From Planctomycetota bacterium (lineage in GTDB: Bacteria > Planctomycetota > UBA1135 > UBA2386), in NCBI GenBank assembly GCA_016793305.1, contig JAEUHU010000412.1:1-5365 (forward strand): a stretch of 5,365 nucleotides of DNA, read 5' to 3'. This document shows positions 1 through 5,121 of the stretch, in pieces; the stretch's first letter is position 1; every line of letters starts with the position of its first letter. The translations under genes and the position numbers were made by a program. The notes beneath the pieces are model-generated. The model worked only from the letters and a program-made list of their open reading frames with translations. It searched no databases and was not told the origin of the DNA.

Positions 1-58
1 TCTCGTCGCCATCGCGCGCGGCCTCGAGCAATCGGGAGAGCGAGGACACGAGGGTCAT
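1..58 (-). CDS. Possible N-terminus of an RNA polymerase sigma factor (ECF-like), cut by window edge
   Basis: On the minus strand an ATG at 58-56 opens a frame that stays open to the window edge and reads MTLVSSLSRLLEAARDGDE. The pattern of a short polar start, then S-x-L-L-x-A-x-x-G-D, resembles the beginning of ECF-type sigma factors of the TIGR02999 kind, which are numerous in Planctomycetota and start with a similar helix before the sigma region 2. Only 19 codons are visible, so no diagnostic sigma motif (region 2 or the region 4 helix-turn-helix) can be checked. No Shine-Dalgarno sequence precedes the ATG; an 8-bp perfect inverted repeat lies 15 bases upstream of it. It could instead be an unrelated short helical N-terminus or a chance frame, since this DNA has few stop codons in any frame. 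Confidence 0.33.
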   Translation of the reverse strand, partial: MTLVSSLSRLLEAARDGDE

Positions 59-73
59 TATGGCCAGGGGCCG

Positions 74-98
74 GAGGGGACGGAGCTACGGTCCCCTC
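74..98. repeat. 8-bp perfect inverted repeat upstream of the possible sigma-factor gene
   Basis: GAGGGGAC at 74-81 is matched by its exact reverse complement GTCCCCTC at 91-98, with a 9-base loop (82-90). In minus-strand RNA this would fold into a GC-rich stem whose base lies 15 bases before the ATG at 58. There is no T-run on either side, so it does not look like an ordinary intrinsic terminator. It may be an operator, a 5'-leader hairpin, or chance in GC-rich DNA. Confidence 0.4.
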
Positions 99-191
99 AC
101 CGTCCGGCCCGGTCGCCGGCGGAACGCAATCCCGGGAATCCAGGACGGGTCCATTCCGCGGGGCGTCTCGCCTCCACCTGCCTCTTCGCCA

Positions 192-213
192 CCCGGTCCG
201 CGCCTGCACCGGG
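192..213. repeat. 6-bp inverted repeat downstream of the oxidoreductase gene
   Basis: CCCGGT at 192-197 pairs with ACCGGG at 208-213 around a 10-base loop. It lies 63 bases beyond the oxidoreductase stop codon, where a transcription terminator could sit. No T-tract follows on the minus strand, so intrinsic termination is not supported; the repeat may be incidental. Confidence 0.22.
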
Positions 214-276
214 CGTCCGGTCGGGGACCCCACGAACCTCGATCGGTCGCCTCCTCCGCGGCTGCCTGGCTTCCCC

Positions 277-1353
277 TCACAGCGCGACGACGCGCCCCGT
301 GCGGGCGGACTCGTCCGCCGCCAGCACCACCCGCAGGCTCTCCACCGCGTCGTTCAGGTGCGCGCTCAGATCCAGGTCCTCGCGGATCGCGCGCAGCAGG
401 TATTGCTGCTCGCGCAGGCAGAGCCCGTCGTGGTCGGGCTCGTCGGCCGTGTCGATGAAGCGGTCCGCGTGCACGAACTCGTCGCGCGCGTCGCGCTCCT
501 GGAGGTGCAGGCGGATCGCGTTCGTCTTCGTGTGCGCGCCCACGTCGGCGCTGCCGCCGGCGCGTTCGGCGCCGCCCTTCTCGACGATCGACGCGCAGCC
601 CTTCGGGCCGACCACGTCCTTCACGAAGTAGGCGACCTCGCTCATCATCGGCCCCCAGCCGGCCTCGTACCAGCCGACCGAGCCGTCCGCGAACGTGACC
701 TGCAGCTGCCCGTAGTTGTACATGCCGGGCTTCAGCTCCTCGGACAGCCGGGCCTGGATCGCCGACACCCGCACCGGCTTGCTGCGCGTCATCTGGCACA
801 TCACGTCGACGTAGTGCACCCCGCAGTCGACGATCGGCGACATCGAGTCCATCAGCGCCTTGTGCGTGCGCCACTCCTTGCCGCGGCTCTGCTGGTTCAG
901 GTTCATGCGCATCACCAGCGGCTTGCCGAGTGTCTGCGCCACCTCGATGAAGCGCTGCCAGGCCGGGTGCACCCGCAGGATGTAGCCGACCACGAGTTTC
1001 TTGCCGCGCGACAGCGCCAGTTCGGCGATCTGCTGCGCTTCCTCGACGGTCTCGGCCAGCGGCTTCTCGCAGAACACGTGCGAGCCACCCTGCAGCGCCA
1101 CCTTGGCGATCGCGGCGTGCGTGTCGGGGTAGGTGTTGACCGACACCACGTCCGGCCGCGTCGCCGCGTAGGCGCGTTCGAAGTCGGCGAACGTCGGAAC
1201 ACCGCCGAGCTCGGCCGCCAGGGCGTCGCGGGTCGCCGGCGTGCGCGCGACGAGGCCGCACAGCTGGAAGTCCGACGACAGCCGGTGGTAGGCGCGCGCG
1301 TGGGACGCGCCCATGTTGCCGCAGCCGACGACGAGCACACGCAGGGGCTTCAT
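277..1353 (-). CDS. Gfo/Idh/MocA family NAD(P)-dependent oxidoreductase
   Basis: A 358-residue protein of normal length for this family of cytoplasmic NAD(P)-dependent dehydrogenases, which mostly act on sugars, inositols or related polyols. The N-terminal Rossmann fold (about residues 1-125) begins with strand RVLVVG and the nucleotide-binding GCGNMG at 10-15. CEKPLA at 95-100 contains the family's EKP signature with catalytic Lys97. The C-terminal alpha/beta domain carries D176-C-G-V-H180-Y-V-D183, matching the catalytic Asp and His of inositol dehydrogenase-type enzymes, so the enzyme looks intact. A typical C-terminal segment (DHDGLCLREQQYLLRAI, 307-323) and helix follow. The ATG at 1353 is chosen because the beta-strand and GxGxxG begin directly after it. 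There is no Shine-Dalgarno sequence, but a TAGAAC hexamer lies 7 bases upstream. It starts 51 bases after the FAS1 gene's stop, same strand, so co-transcription is possible. Substrate cannot be predicted; neighbours offer no sugar pathway. Confidence 0.93.
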   Translation of the reverse strand: MKPLRVLVVGCGNMGASHARAYHRLSSDFQLCGLVARTPATRDALAAELGGVPTFADFERAYAATRPDVVSVNTYPDTHAAIAKVALQGGSHVFCEKPLAETVEEAQQIAELALSRGKKLVVGYILRVHPAWQRFIEVAQTLGKPLVMRMNLNQQSRGKEWRTHKALMDSMSPIVDCGVHYVDVMCQMTRSKPVRVSAIQARLSEELKPGMYNYGQLQVTFADGSVGWYEAGWGPMMSEVAYFVKDVVGPKGCASIVEKGGAERAGGSADVGAHTKTNAIRLHLQERDARDEFVHADRFIDTADEPDHDGLCLREQQYLLRAIREDLDLSAHLNDAVESLRVVLAADESARTGRVVAL

Positions 1354-1360
1354 CGGCTGC

Positions 1361-1366
1361 GTTCTA
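1361..1366 (-). promoter_or_regulatory. Candidate -10 element for the oxidoreductase gene (leaderless type)
   Basis: Read on the minus strand, 1366-1361 is TAGAAC, matching TATAAT at four of six positions. Seven bases separate it from the ATG at 1353, which would place the transcription start at or next to the start codon. The hexamer at the usual -35 distance (1389-1384, TTCGTT) matches TTGACA poorly. This is motif matching by eye only. Confidence 0.28.
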
Positions 1367-1404
1367 GCGGTGCGGCGCCCGCGAACGAAGGGGCCGCCCG
1401 CGGC

Positions 1405-2748
1405 TCACTGCAGCTGCGACAGCACGCCCGGGGGCACCAGCACGCCGCCGATCGCGTGCACCAGGCCGTTCCCGGTCAGCACGTCGGCGGTGACGACCGG
1501 CAGGCCGTCGATCTGCAGGCCGTTCCCCGTCGTGGTGACCGGCACGCTCGGGCCGAGCAGGGTCGCCACGCTCTGGCCCGTGCGCTCCCGGATCCACTGC
1601 GCGGTCTGCACCGAAGGCAGCACGTGGAACTGCAGGATCTGCGTCAGCACCGGCAGGTTCACCGGCTGCAGCAACTGGTTCAGCAGCCCGGCCGGCAAGG
1701 CGGCGAAGGCGGCGTCGGTGGGCGCGAACACGGTGAACGGGCCGGCGGCGGCGTCGGCGAAGGTCGCGGTCAGGCCGGTCGCGTCGAGTGCGGCGCGCAG
1801 CGTCGTGAAGCCGAGGTCCTGGGCGGCGGTGGCGATCGGTGCCGGCACCGTCAGCACAGCGTCGATCACGTGCACGACCCCGTTCGTGCAGGGGATGTTG
1901 ACCGTGCGGATCCGGTTGCCGTTGACGCGCACTTCGTTGTCGTTGCGCGCGAACAGCACCGAGCTGCCCTGCACGGTGGCGGCCAGTTCCCCGCGGGCGG
2001 CAGCGCCGGCGGACTTGCGGTCGCCGACCACGTGGTAGGTCAGGATGCGCGCCAGGTCGGCCTGGTTCTGCGGCAGCAGCAGCGAGTCGAGCGAGCCCGC
2101 CGGCAGGGCCGCGAACGCGGCGTCGGTCGGCGCCAGCACCGTGAACGGGCCGGGGCCCGACAGCGTGGTGCCGAGGTTCGCGGCGGTCACGGCGGCGACC
2201 AGCGTCGAGAAGCCGCGCGCCTGCAGCGTCGCGACCACCGACTGCGGCGGCAGCAGCACCGTGTCGACGACGTGGATCACGCCGTTGCTCGCGGCGACGT
2301 CGGCCTGGGTGACCTTCGCGTCGTTGACGAACAGGTCGGAGCCGAGCGCGTCGACCAGCACCTGCGAGCCACCGAGCGTGGTCGCATCGTTCAGCGTGCG
2401 CGCGGCGGCGCTCGGCACGGCACCTGGGACGACGTGGTAGCTGAGGATGTCGATCAGCTGCTGGCGGTTCTGCGGCAGCAGCAGGCTGTCGACGGTGCCG
2501 GGCGGGAGGGCGGCGAACGCGGCGTTGCTCGGGGCGAACAGCGTCAGCTGTGCCGAACCGGCAAGGTCGTCGTCGAGCCCCGCGGCCTGCACAGCGGCGG
2601 CGAGCGTGGTCAGGCCGAGCGAGTTCAGCGAAGCCGTGATGGTCGGAGTGGCAGTCGCACCGCCGGAGTTCGAGTTGTTGCTCGAGCAGCCGGTGAAGCC
2701 GAGAGTGGCCAGCGCAGCGAGGGCGAAGGAGGGCCGGAGAAGGTCCAT
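1405..2748 (-). CDS. Putative lipoprotein with three FAS1 (fasciclin) domains
   Basis: A 447-residue secreted or membrane-anchored protein made almost entirely of three fasciclin/FAS1 domains, a fold linked to adhesion and matrix binding in bacteria and eukaryotes. Residues 1-20 form a hydrophobic signal with only one Arg, ending GFTGC; Cys21 is the likely lipidated residue, although Phe at -3 is not the commonest choice. A Ser/Asn/Gly linker (22-30) follows. The domains span about 37-167, 169-302 and 303-441. Each has the H1 motif (FAPSNAAF at 71, LAPTDAAF at 205, FAPTDAAF at 341), the H2 motif (YHVVPG at 104, YHVVGD at 238, FHVLPS at 374) and a closing strand (NGVIHVVD, NGVVHVID, NGLVHAIG). 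The ATG at 2748 is preferred over the in-frame ATG at 2895, because the longer form would bury the signal peptide behind 49 low-complexity residues including HHHH. No Shine-Dalgarno or -10 motif precedes it. Ligand and role are unknown. Confidence 0.92.
   Translation of the reverse strand: MDLLRPSFALAALATLGFTGCSSNNSNSGGATATPTITASLNSLGLTTLAAAVQAAGLDDDLAGSAQLTLFAPSNAAFAALPPGTVDSLLLPQNRQQLIDILSYHVVPGAVPSAAARTLNDATTLGGSQVLVDALGSDLFVNDAKVTQADVAASNGVIHVVDTVLLPPQSVVATLQARGFSTLVAAVTAANLGTTLSGPGPFTVLAPTDAAFAALPAGSLDSLLLPQNQADLARILTYHVVGDRKSAGAAARGELAATVQGSSVLFARNDNEVRVNGNRIRTVNIPCTNGVVHVIDAVLTVPAPIATAAQDLGFTTLRAALDATGLTATFADAAAGPFTVFAPTDAAFAALPAGLLNQLLQPVNLPVLTQILQFHVLPSVQTAQWIRERTGQSVATLLGPSVPVTTTGNGLQIDGLPVVTADVLTGNGLVHAIGGVLVPPGVLSQLQ
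1426..2640 (-). repeat. Three tandem FAS1-domain repeats within the lipoprotein gene
   Basis: The three domain units are approximately 2640-2248, 2244-1843 and 1842-1426. Their H1 motifs recur at residues 71, 205 and 341, a spacing of 134 and 136 residues. The similarity is visible at DNA level near 1690-1750 and 2100-2155, where the H1 coding segments are nearly identical. The unit nearest the signal peptide is the most diverged at H1 (APSNAAF against APTDAAF). This points to internal duplication of one domain, with the second and third copies closest in this motif. Confidence 0.8.
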
Positions 2749-2940
2749 GGGAGAGGTGGGGTCGTGGTGGTGGTGGAAGAGACCGCACGACGCGGAGGCG
2801 GCGTCGCACGCGAACGGGAACGGCGCGAAATTCGTGGCGCCGACGGAGCTGGATGCGACGGCCCGCGCGTCGTCAGGCGGGGAAAGTGCCTGCATCCAGC
2901 GATCGACGAAGGCGAACGACCGACGCTCGTGGGCGCGCGA
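2749..2940. other. Intergenic region between the LAB_N gene and the FAS1 gene
   Basis: This 192-base gap would form the leader of the FAS1 gene or the spacer of a two-gene transcript. It contains no TA dinucleotide, so no -10-like TAnnnT hexamer exists on either strand. The only AT-rich spot is GAAATTC at 2827-2833, inside the small palindrome CGAAATTCG. A GTGG/TGG microrepeat occupies about 2764-2776. The sequence just before the FAS1 ATG reads CACCTCTCC on the coding strand, the opposite of a ribosome binding site. Confidence 0.6.
2913..2929 (-). terminator. Weak hairpin just after the LAB_N gene
   Basis: In minus-strand RNA, CGAGCG (2929-2924) and CGUUCG (2918-2913) can pair as a 6-bp stem with one G-U pair around the 5-base loop UCGGU. 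It begins 11 bases past the stop codon of the LAB_N gene. No U-tract follows, so it is at best a weak terminator or a 3'-end stabilising hairpin. Confidence 0.18.
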
Positions 2941-3522
2941 TCAGCTCGCGCTGGCCGCGGTCGCGCGCGCGCGGTGGATCATCCAGAGGTTGCGCACGTA
3001 GACGAACCAGCCGGTCGCCTGGCCGAGCACGCCGATCGGTTCCTTGCGCCACACGAAGTAGACCAGCAGCATCGAGGCGCCGATCAGGCTCATCCACCAG
3101 AACGCGACCGGCACGACCGAGCGCTTCTGCCGCTCGCTGACGAGCCACTGCACGAGCATGCGGCCGGTGAACAGCACCTGGCCGAGGAAGCCGAGCGCCA
3201 CCCACGCGAAGCCGGCCGGCGACGAGACGTTCAGCAGCACTTCCCAGGGGCCGCGCGACGACTGGTCCTGGTGCACGCGCTCGGCGAACTGGTCCGGCGT
3301 CAACTCCAGCACCTCGCCGGCGTCGCTGCGGAGCCGCCAGCGCAAGCCCCCGTCGGGCAGGCGGTGCAGCACGGCGCGGTCCTCGGCGCCGTCGAGCTGC
3401 ACCTTGACGTCGACCCCTTCGCCGGAGCGTTCGCGCAGCGCCGTGAACCCGGCGTTCGCCGCCCACGCGACCACCGCCAGCAGCAGGAGCACTTCGCAGA
3501 GGACCAGCCAGCGGCGCGGCAT
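2941..3522 (-). CDS. Membrane protein with lipid-A-biosynthesis N-terminal (LAB_N) domain
   Basis: A 193-residue predicted inner-membrane protein. Residues 6-26 form a transmembrane or uncleaved signal helix. Residues 30-100 are a charged soluble stretch, probably extracytoplasmic. Residues 104-183 match the LAB_N domain: GFLGQVLFTGRMLVQW (111-126), SER (129-131), SVVPVAFWWMSLIGA (135-149), and GQATGWFVYVRNLW (167-180), making three further membrane helices. LAB_N occurs fused to lipid-A-disaccharide synthase (LpxB) in some bacteria and alone in others, and belongs to the small three-helix MtN3/SWEET/PQ-loop-like group. Here it stands alone, with no glycosyltransferase part, so LpxB activity should not be assigned; its biochemical role is unknown. 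The ATG at 3522 directly precedes the helix and is the only sensible start in the frame, although the frame stays open far upstream as an antisense artefact. No Shine-Dalgarno sequence is present; a TATCGT hexamer lies 7 bases upstream. It is divergent from the biotin carboxylase gene. Confidence 0.9.
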   Translation of the reverse strand: MPRRWLVLCEVLLLLAVVAWAANAGFTALRERSGEGVDVKVQLDGAEDRAVLHRLPDGGLRWRLRSDAGEVLELTPDQFAERVHQDQSSRGPWEVLLNVSSPAGFAWVALGFLGQVLFTGRMLVQWLVSERQKRSVVPVAFWWMSLIGASMLLVYFVWRKEPIGVLGQATGWFVYVRNLWMIHRARATAASAS

Positions 3523-3529
3523 GGCCGGG

Positions 3530-3558
3530 ACGATACGCCGCTCCGCGGTCGGTGCCAG
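3530..3558 (-). promoter_or_regulatory. Candidate promoter for the LAB_N gene (leaderless type)
   Basis: On the minus strand, CTGGCA (3558-3553) resembles a -35 box (four of six bases) and TATCGT (3535-3530) a -10 box (four of six), separated by an ideal 17 bases. The -10 ends 7 bases before the ATG at 3522, so transcription would start at the start codon or a base or two before it. This agrees with the missing Shine-Dalgarno sequence, but it is unproven motif matching. Confidence 0.35.
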
Positions 3559-3584
3559 CACGCGCCCCGGACGGCGCCGCGCGG

Positions 3585-3614
3585 TTGGCTTCCGGGCCGC
3601 CGGCGAGCTACCGT
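3585..3614 (+). promoter_or_regulatory. Candidate promoter for the biotin carboxylase gene (leaderless type)
   Basis: TTGGCT (3585-3590) matches TTGACA at four of six positions and TACCGT (3609-3614) matches TATAAT at three (T1, A2, T6), with an 18-base spacer. Ten bases separate the -10 from the ATG at 3625, leaving a leader of only a few bases. No Shine-Dalgarno sequence is seen before the ATG. It sits back to back with the candidate LAB_N promoter in the same 102-base region. Confidence 0.3.
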
Positions 3615-3624
3615 TCCGCGCCCC

Positions 3625-5121
3625 ATGCCGTTGTTCCGACGCATCCTGGTGGCCAACCGAGGCGAGATCGCGCTGCGCGTGATCCGCACCGCCCAAGAGA
3701 TGGGCATCGAGACGGTCGCCGTCTACTCCGACGCGGACCGCGCCGCGTTGCACGTGCGCCGCGCCACGCACGCCGTGCACCTCGGCGGCAGCAAGCCGAG
3801 CGAGAGCTACCTCGACATCGGCAAGATCGTGGCGGCTGCCAAGGCGACCGGCTGCGACGCGCTGCACCCGGGCTACGGGTTCCTCAGCGAGAACGAGGAC
3901 CTGGCCGAAGCCTGCAAGCAGGCCGGGGTCGAGTTCCTCGGCCCGCCTCCGCACGCGATCACCGTGATGGGCGACAAGGTCGAAGCACGCAAGGCCGCCG
4001 CGAAGGCGGGCGTGCCGTTGGTGCCCGGCCTGCAGGAGGACGTCGACGCGGATCGTCTGGTCGCCGCCGCGAAGCAGGTCGGCTACCCGGTGATGCTGAA
4101 GGCCGCGGCCGGCGGCGGCGGCAAGGGCATCCGCATCGTGCGCGAGGAGAAGCAGCTGGTCGAGGCGTTCGAGCTGGCGCGCGCCGAGGCGAAGAGCTCG
4201 TTCGGCGACGACCGCATCTACCTCGAGAAGTTCGTCACGCGGCCGCGCCACGTCGAGATCCAGGTGATGGCCGACAAGCTCGGCAACTGCGTCAGCTACG
4301 GCGAACGCGAGTGCTCGGTGCAGCGCCGTCACCAGAAGCTGGTCGAGGAGTCGCCGTGCGTGGCACTCACGCCCGAGCTGCGCGCGCAGATGGGCAAGGC
4401 GGCGTGCGATCTCGCGAAGTCGGTCGGCTACGTCGGGGCCGGCACCGTCGAGTTCCTCTACTCGGAGGGCCGCTTCTACTTCATGGAGATGAACACGCGG
4501 CTGCAGGTCGAGCACCCGGTCACCGAGGTCCGGTTCGGCGTCGACCTGGTGCGCGAACAGATCCGCGTCGGGGCCGGCCTGCCGGTGTCGCCGGTGCCGG
4601 AGCCGCGTGGCCACGCCATCGAAGTGCGCGTCAACGCCGAGGACCCGGACAAGTACTTCCCGTCGCTCGGCAAGCTGACCCGCATCAACCTGCCGGGCGG
4701 CCCCGGCGTGCGCCTCGACAGCGCGATGTACCGCGGCATGGAGGTGACGCCGTTCTACGACAGCATGCTCGCCAAGCTGATCGTGCACGGGGAGGACCGC
4801 GAACAGGCGATCGCCCGCTGCGCGCGTGCACTGCGCGAGCTGCGCATCGTCGGCGTGGTGACCTCGCTTCCTGTGGCACTCGCGACGTTGCGGCACCCGG
4901 CGTTCACAGCCGGGGACTACGACACGTCGATCCTCGAGCAGGTCGACAAGAAGGCGTCGCCGCAGCACCGCGAACTGGCGATGCTGGCGGCGGCGGCGGC
5001 GCGGTTCCTCGGTGCCGAACGCGCCGGGGCGGCGGCCGGGGGGGCCGCCGGGCCACGCGACAGCACGCCGCGTTGGGCCCAGCAAGGACGGATCGAACGC
5101 ATGCGGAGGACGGCGCCGTGA
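3625..5121 (+). CDS. accC: Biotin carboxylase subunit of an acyl-CoA carboxylase
   Basis: A 498-residue cytoplasmic enzyme that uses ATP and bicarbonate to carboxylate biotin on a carrier protein, the first half-reaction of acetyl-, propionyl- or methylcrotonyl-CoA carboxylases. The N-terminal domain begins FRRILVANRGEIALRV (4-19). The ATP-grasp part has GDK with Lys118, Lys159, the Gly-rich loop GGGGKG (163-168), His209, Lys238 in RRHQKLVEE, Glu276, and the signature MEMNTRLQVEHPVTE (287-301) with Glu288, Arg292, Gln294 and Glu296. Arg335 in EVRVNAEDP matches the catalytic Arg338 of E. coli AccC. No key residue is missing. It is about 50 residues longer than E. coli AccC; the Ala/Gly-rich tail ends in WAQQGRIERMRR, similar to the linker after the carboxylase domain in fused PccA/MccA alpha subunits. 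The symbol accC is used in the broad sense; a propionyl- or methylcrotonyl-CoA enzyme (pccA/mccA-like) is equally possible. The ATG at 3625 directly precedes the conserved start. The stop overlaps the next gene's GTG. Confidence 0.96.
   Translation: MPLFRRILVANRGEIALRVIRTAQEMGIETVAVYSDADRAALHVRRATHAVHLGGSKPSESYLDIGKIVAAAKATGCDALHPGYGFLSENEDLAEACKQAGVEFLGPPPHAITVMGDKVEARKAAAKAGVPLVPGLQEDVDADRLVAAAKQVGYPVMLKAAAGGGGKGIRIVREEKQLVEAFELARAEAKSSFGDDRIYLEKFVTRPRHVEIQVMADKLGNCVSYGERECSVQRRHQKLVEESPCVALTPELRAQMGKAACDLAKSVGYVGAGTVEFLYSEGRFYFMEMNTRLQVEHPVTEVRFGVDLVREQIRVGAGLPVSPVPEPRGHAIEVRVNAEDPDKYFPSLGKLTRINLPGGPGVRLDSAMYRGMEVTPFYDSMLAKLIVHGEDREQAIARCARALRELRIVGVVTSLPVALATLRHPAFTAGDYDTSILEQVDKKASPQHRELAMLAAAAARFLGAERAGAAAGGAAGPRDSTPRWAQQGRIERMRRTAP
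5105..5109 (+). promoter_or_regulatory. Shine-Dalgarno sequence for the carrier-subunit gene
   Basis: GGAGG at 5105-5109 lies inside the last codons of the carboxylase gene, 8 bases before the GTG at 5118. This spacing is ideal and decides the choice of GTG as the start. It is the only strong ribosome binding site seen before any gene start in the window. Confidence 0.85.

Larger units (their letters stand above)
59..276. other. Intergenic region without a convincing gene
   Basis: This 218-base stretch lies between the possible sigma-factor start and the stop codon of the oxidoreductase. The frames open across it have arginine- and proline-rich, low-complexity translations typical of non-coding readings of GC-rich DNA. 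It holds two inverted repeats (74-98 and 192-213) and the 8-bp palindrome TCCCGGGA at 130-137. It must contain the 3' end of the oxidoreductase transcript and probably the promoter of the gene to its left. Confidence 0.6.

Noticed and set aside
130..137. 8-bp palindrome TCCCGGGA as a possible operator.
   Set aside because: Short GC palindromes are expected by chance in such DNA, and there is no second copy or flanking symmetry.
60..458. Plus-strand open frame of 132 codons at the left side.
   Set aside because: It is Pro/Arg/Ser-rich low complexity, overlaps the 3' end of the oxidoreductase antisense, and has no ribosome binding site.
86..1261. Minus-strand open frame of 391 codons overlapping the oxidoreductase.
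   Set aside because: It is an out-of-frame Arg/Gly/Ala-rich shadow, while the 277-1353 frame has intact family motifs.
2764..2776. GTGG/TGG microrepeat as a possible repeat array or CRISPR-like element.
   Set aside because: It is only about 13 bases long with no spacers; a simple-sequence run, not an array.
1364..2809. Minus-strand open frame of 481 codons overlapping the FAS1 gene.
   Set aside because: It is an Arg/Ala/Pro-rich shadow with no domain signal; the FAS1 repeats are in the other frame.
2749..2895. A longer FAS1 protein starting at 2895 with 49 more residues, including HHHH.
   Set aside because: It would put low-complexity sequence ahead of a recognisable lipoprotein signal; the ATG at 2748 places the signal at the N-terminus.
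358..3624. The biotin carboxylase frame stays open for more than 3 kb upstream, back to an ATG at 358, giving a theoretical 1587-residue protein.
   Set aside because: This stretch is antisense to three well-supported genes. Its translation is His/Arg/Ala/Gln-rich without domains, the usual result of reading GC-rich genes backwards. The carboxylase starts at 3625.
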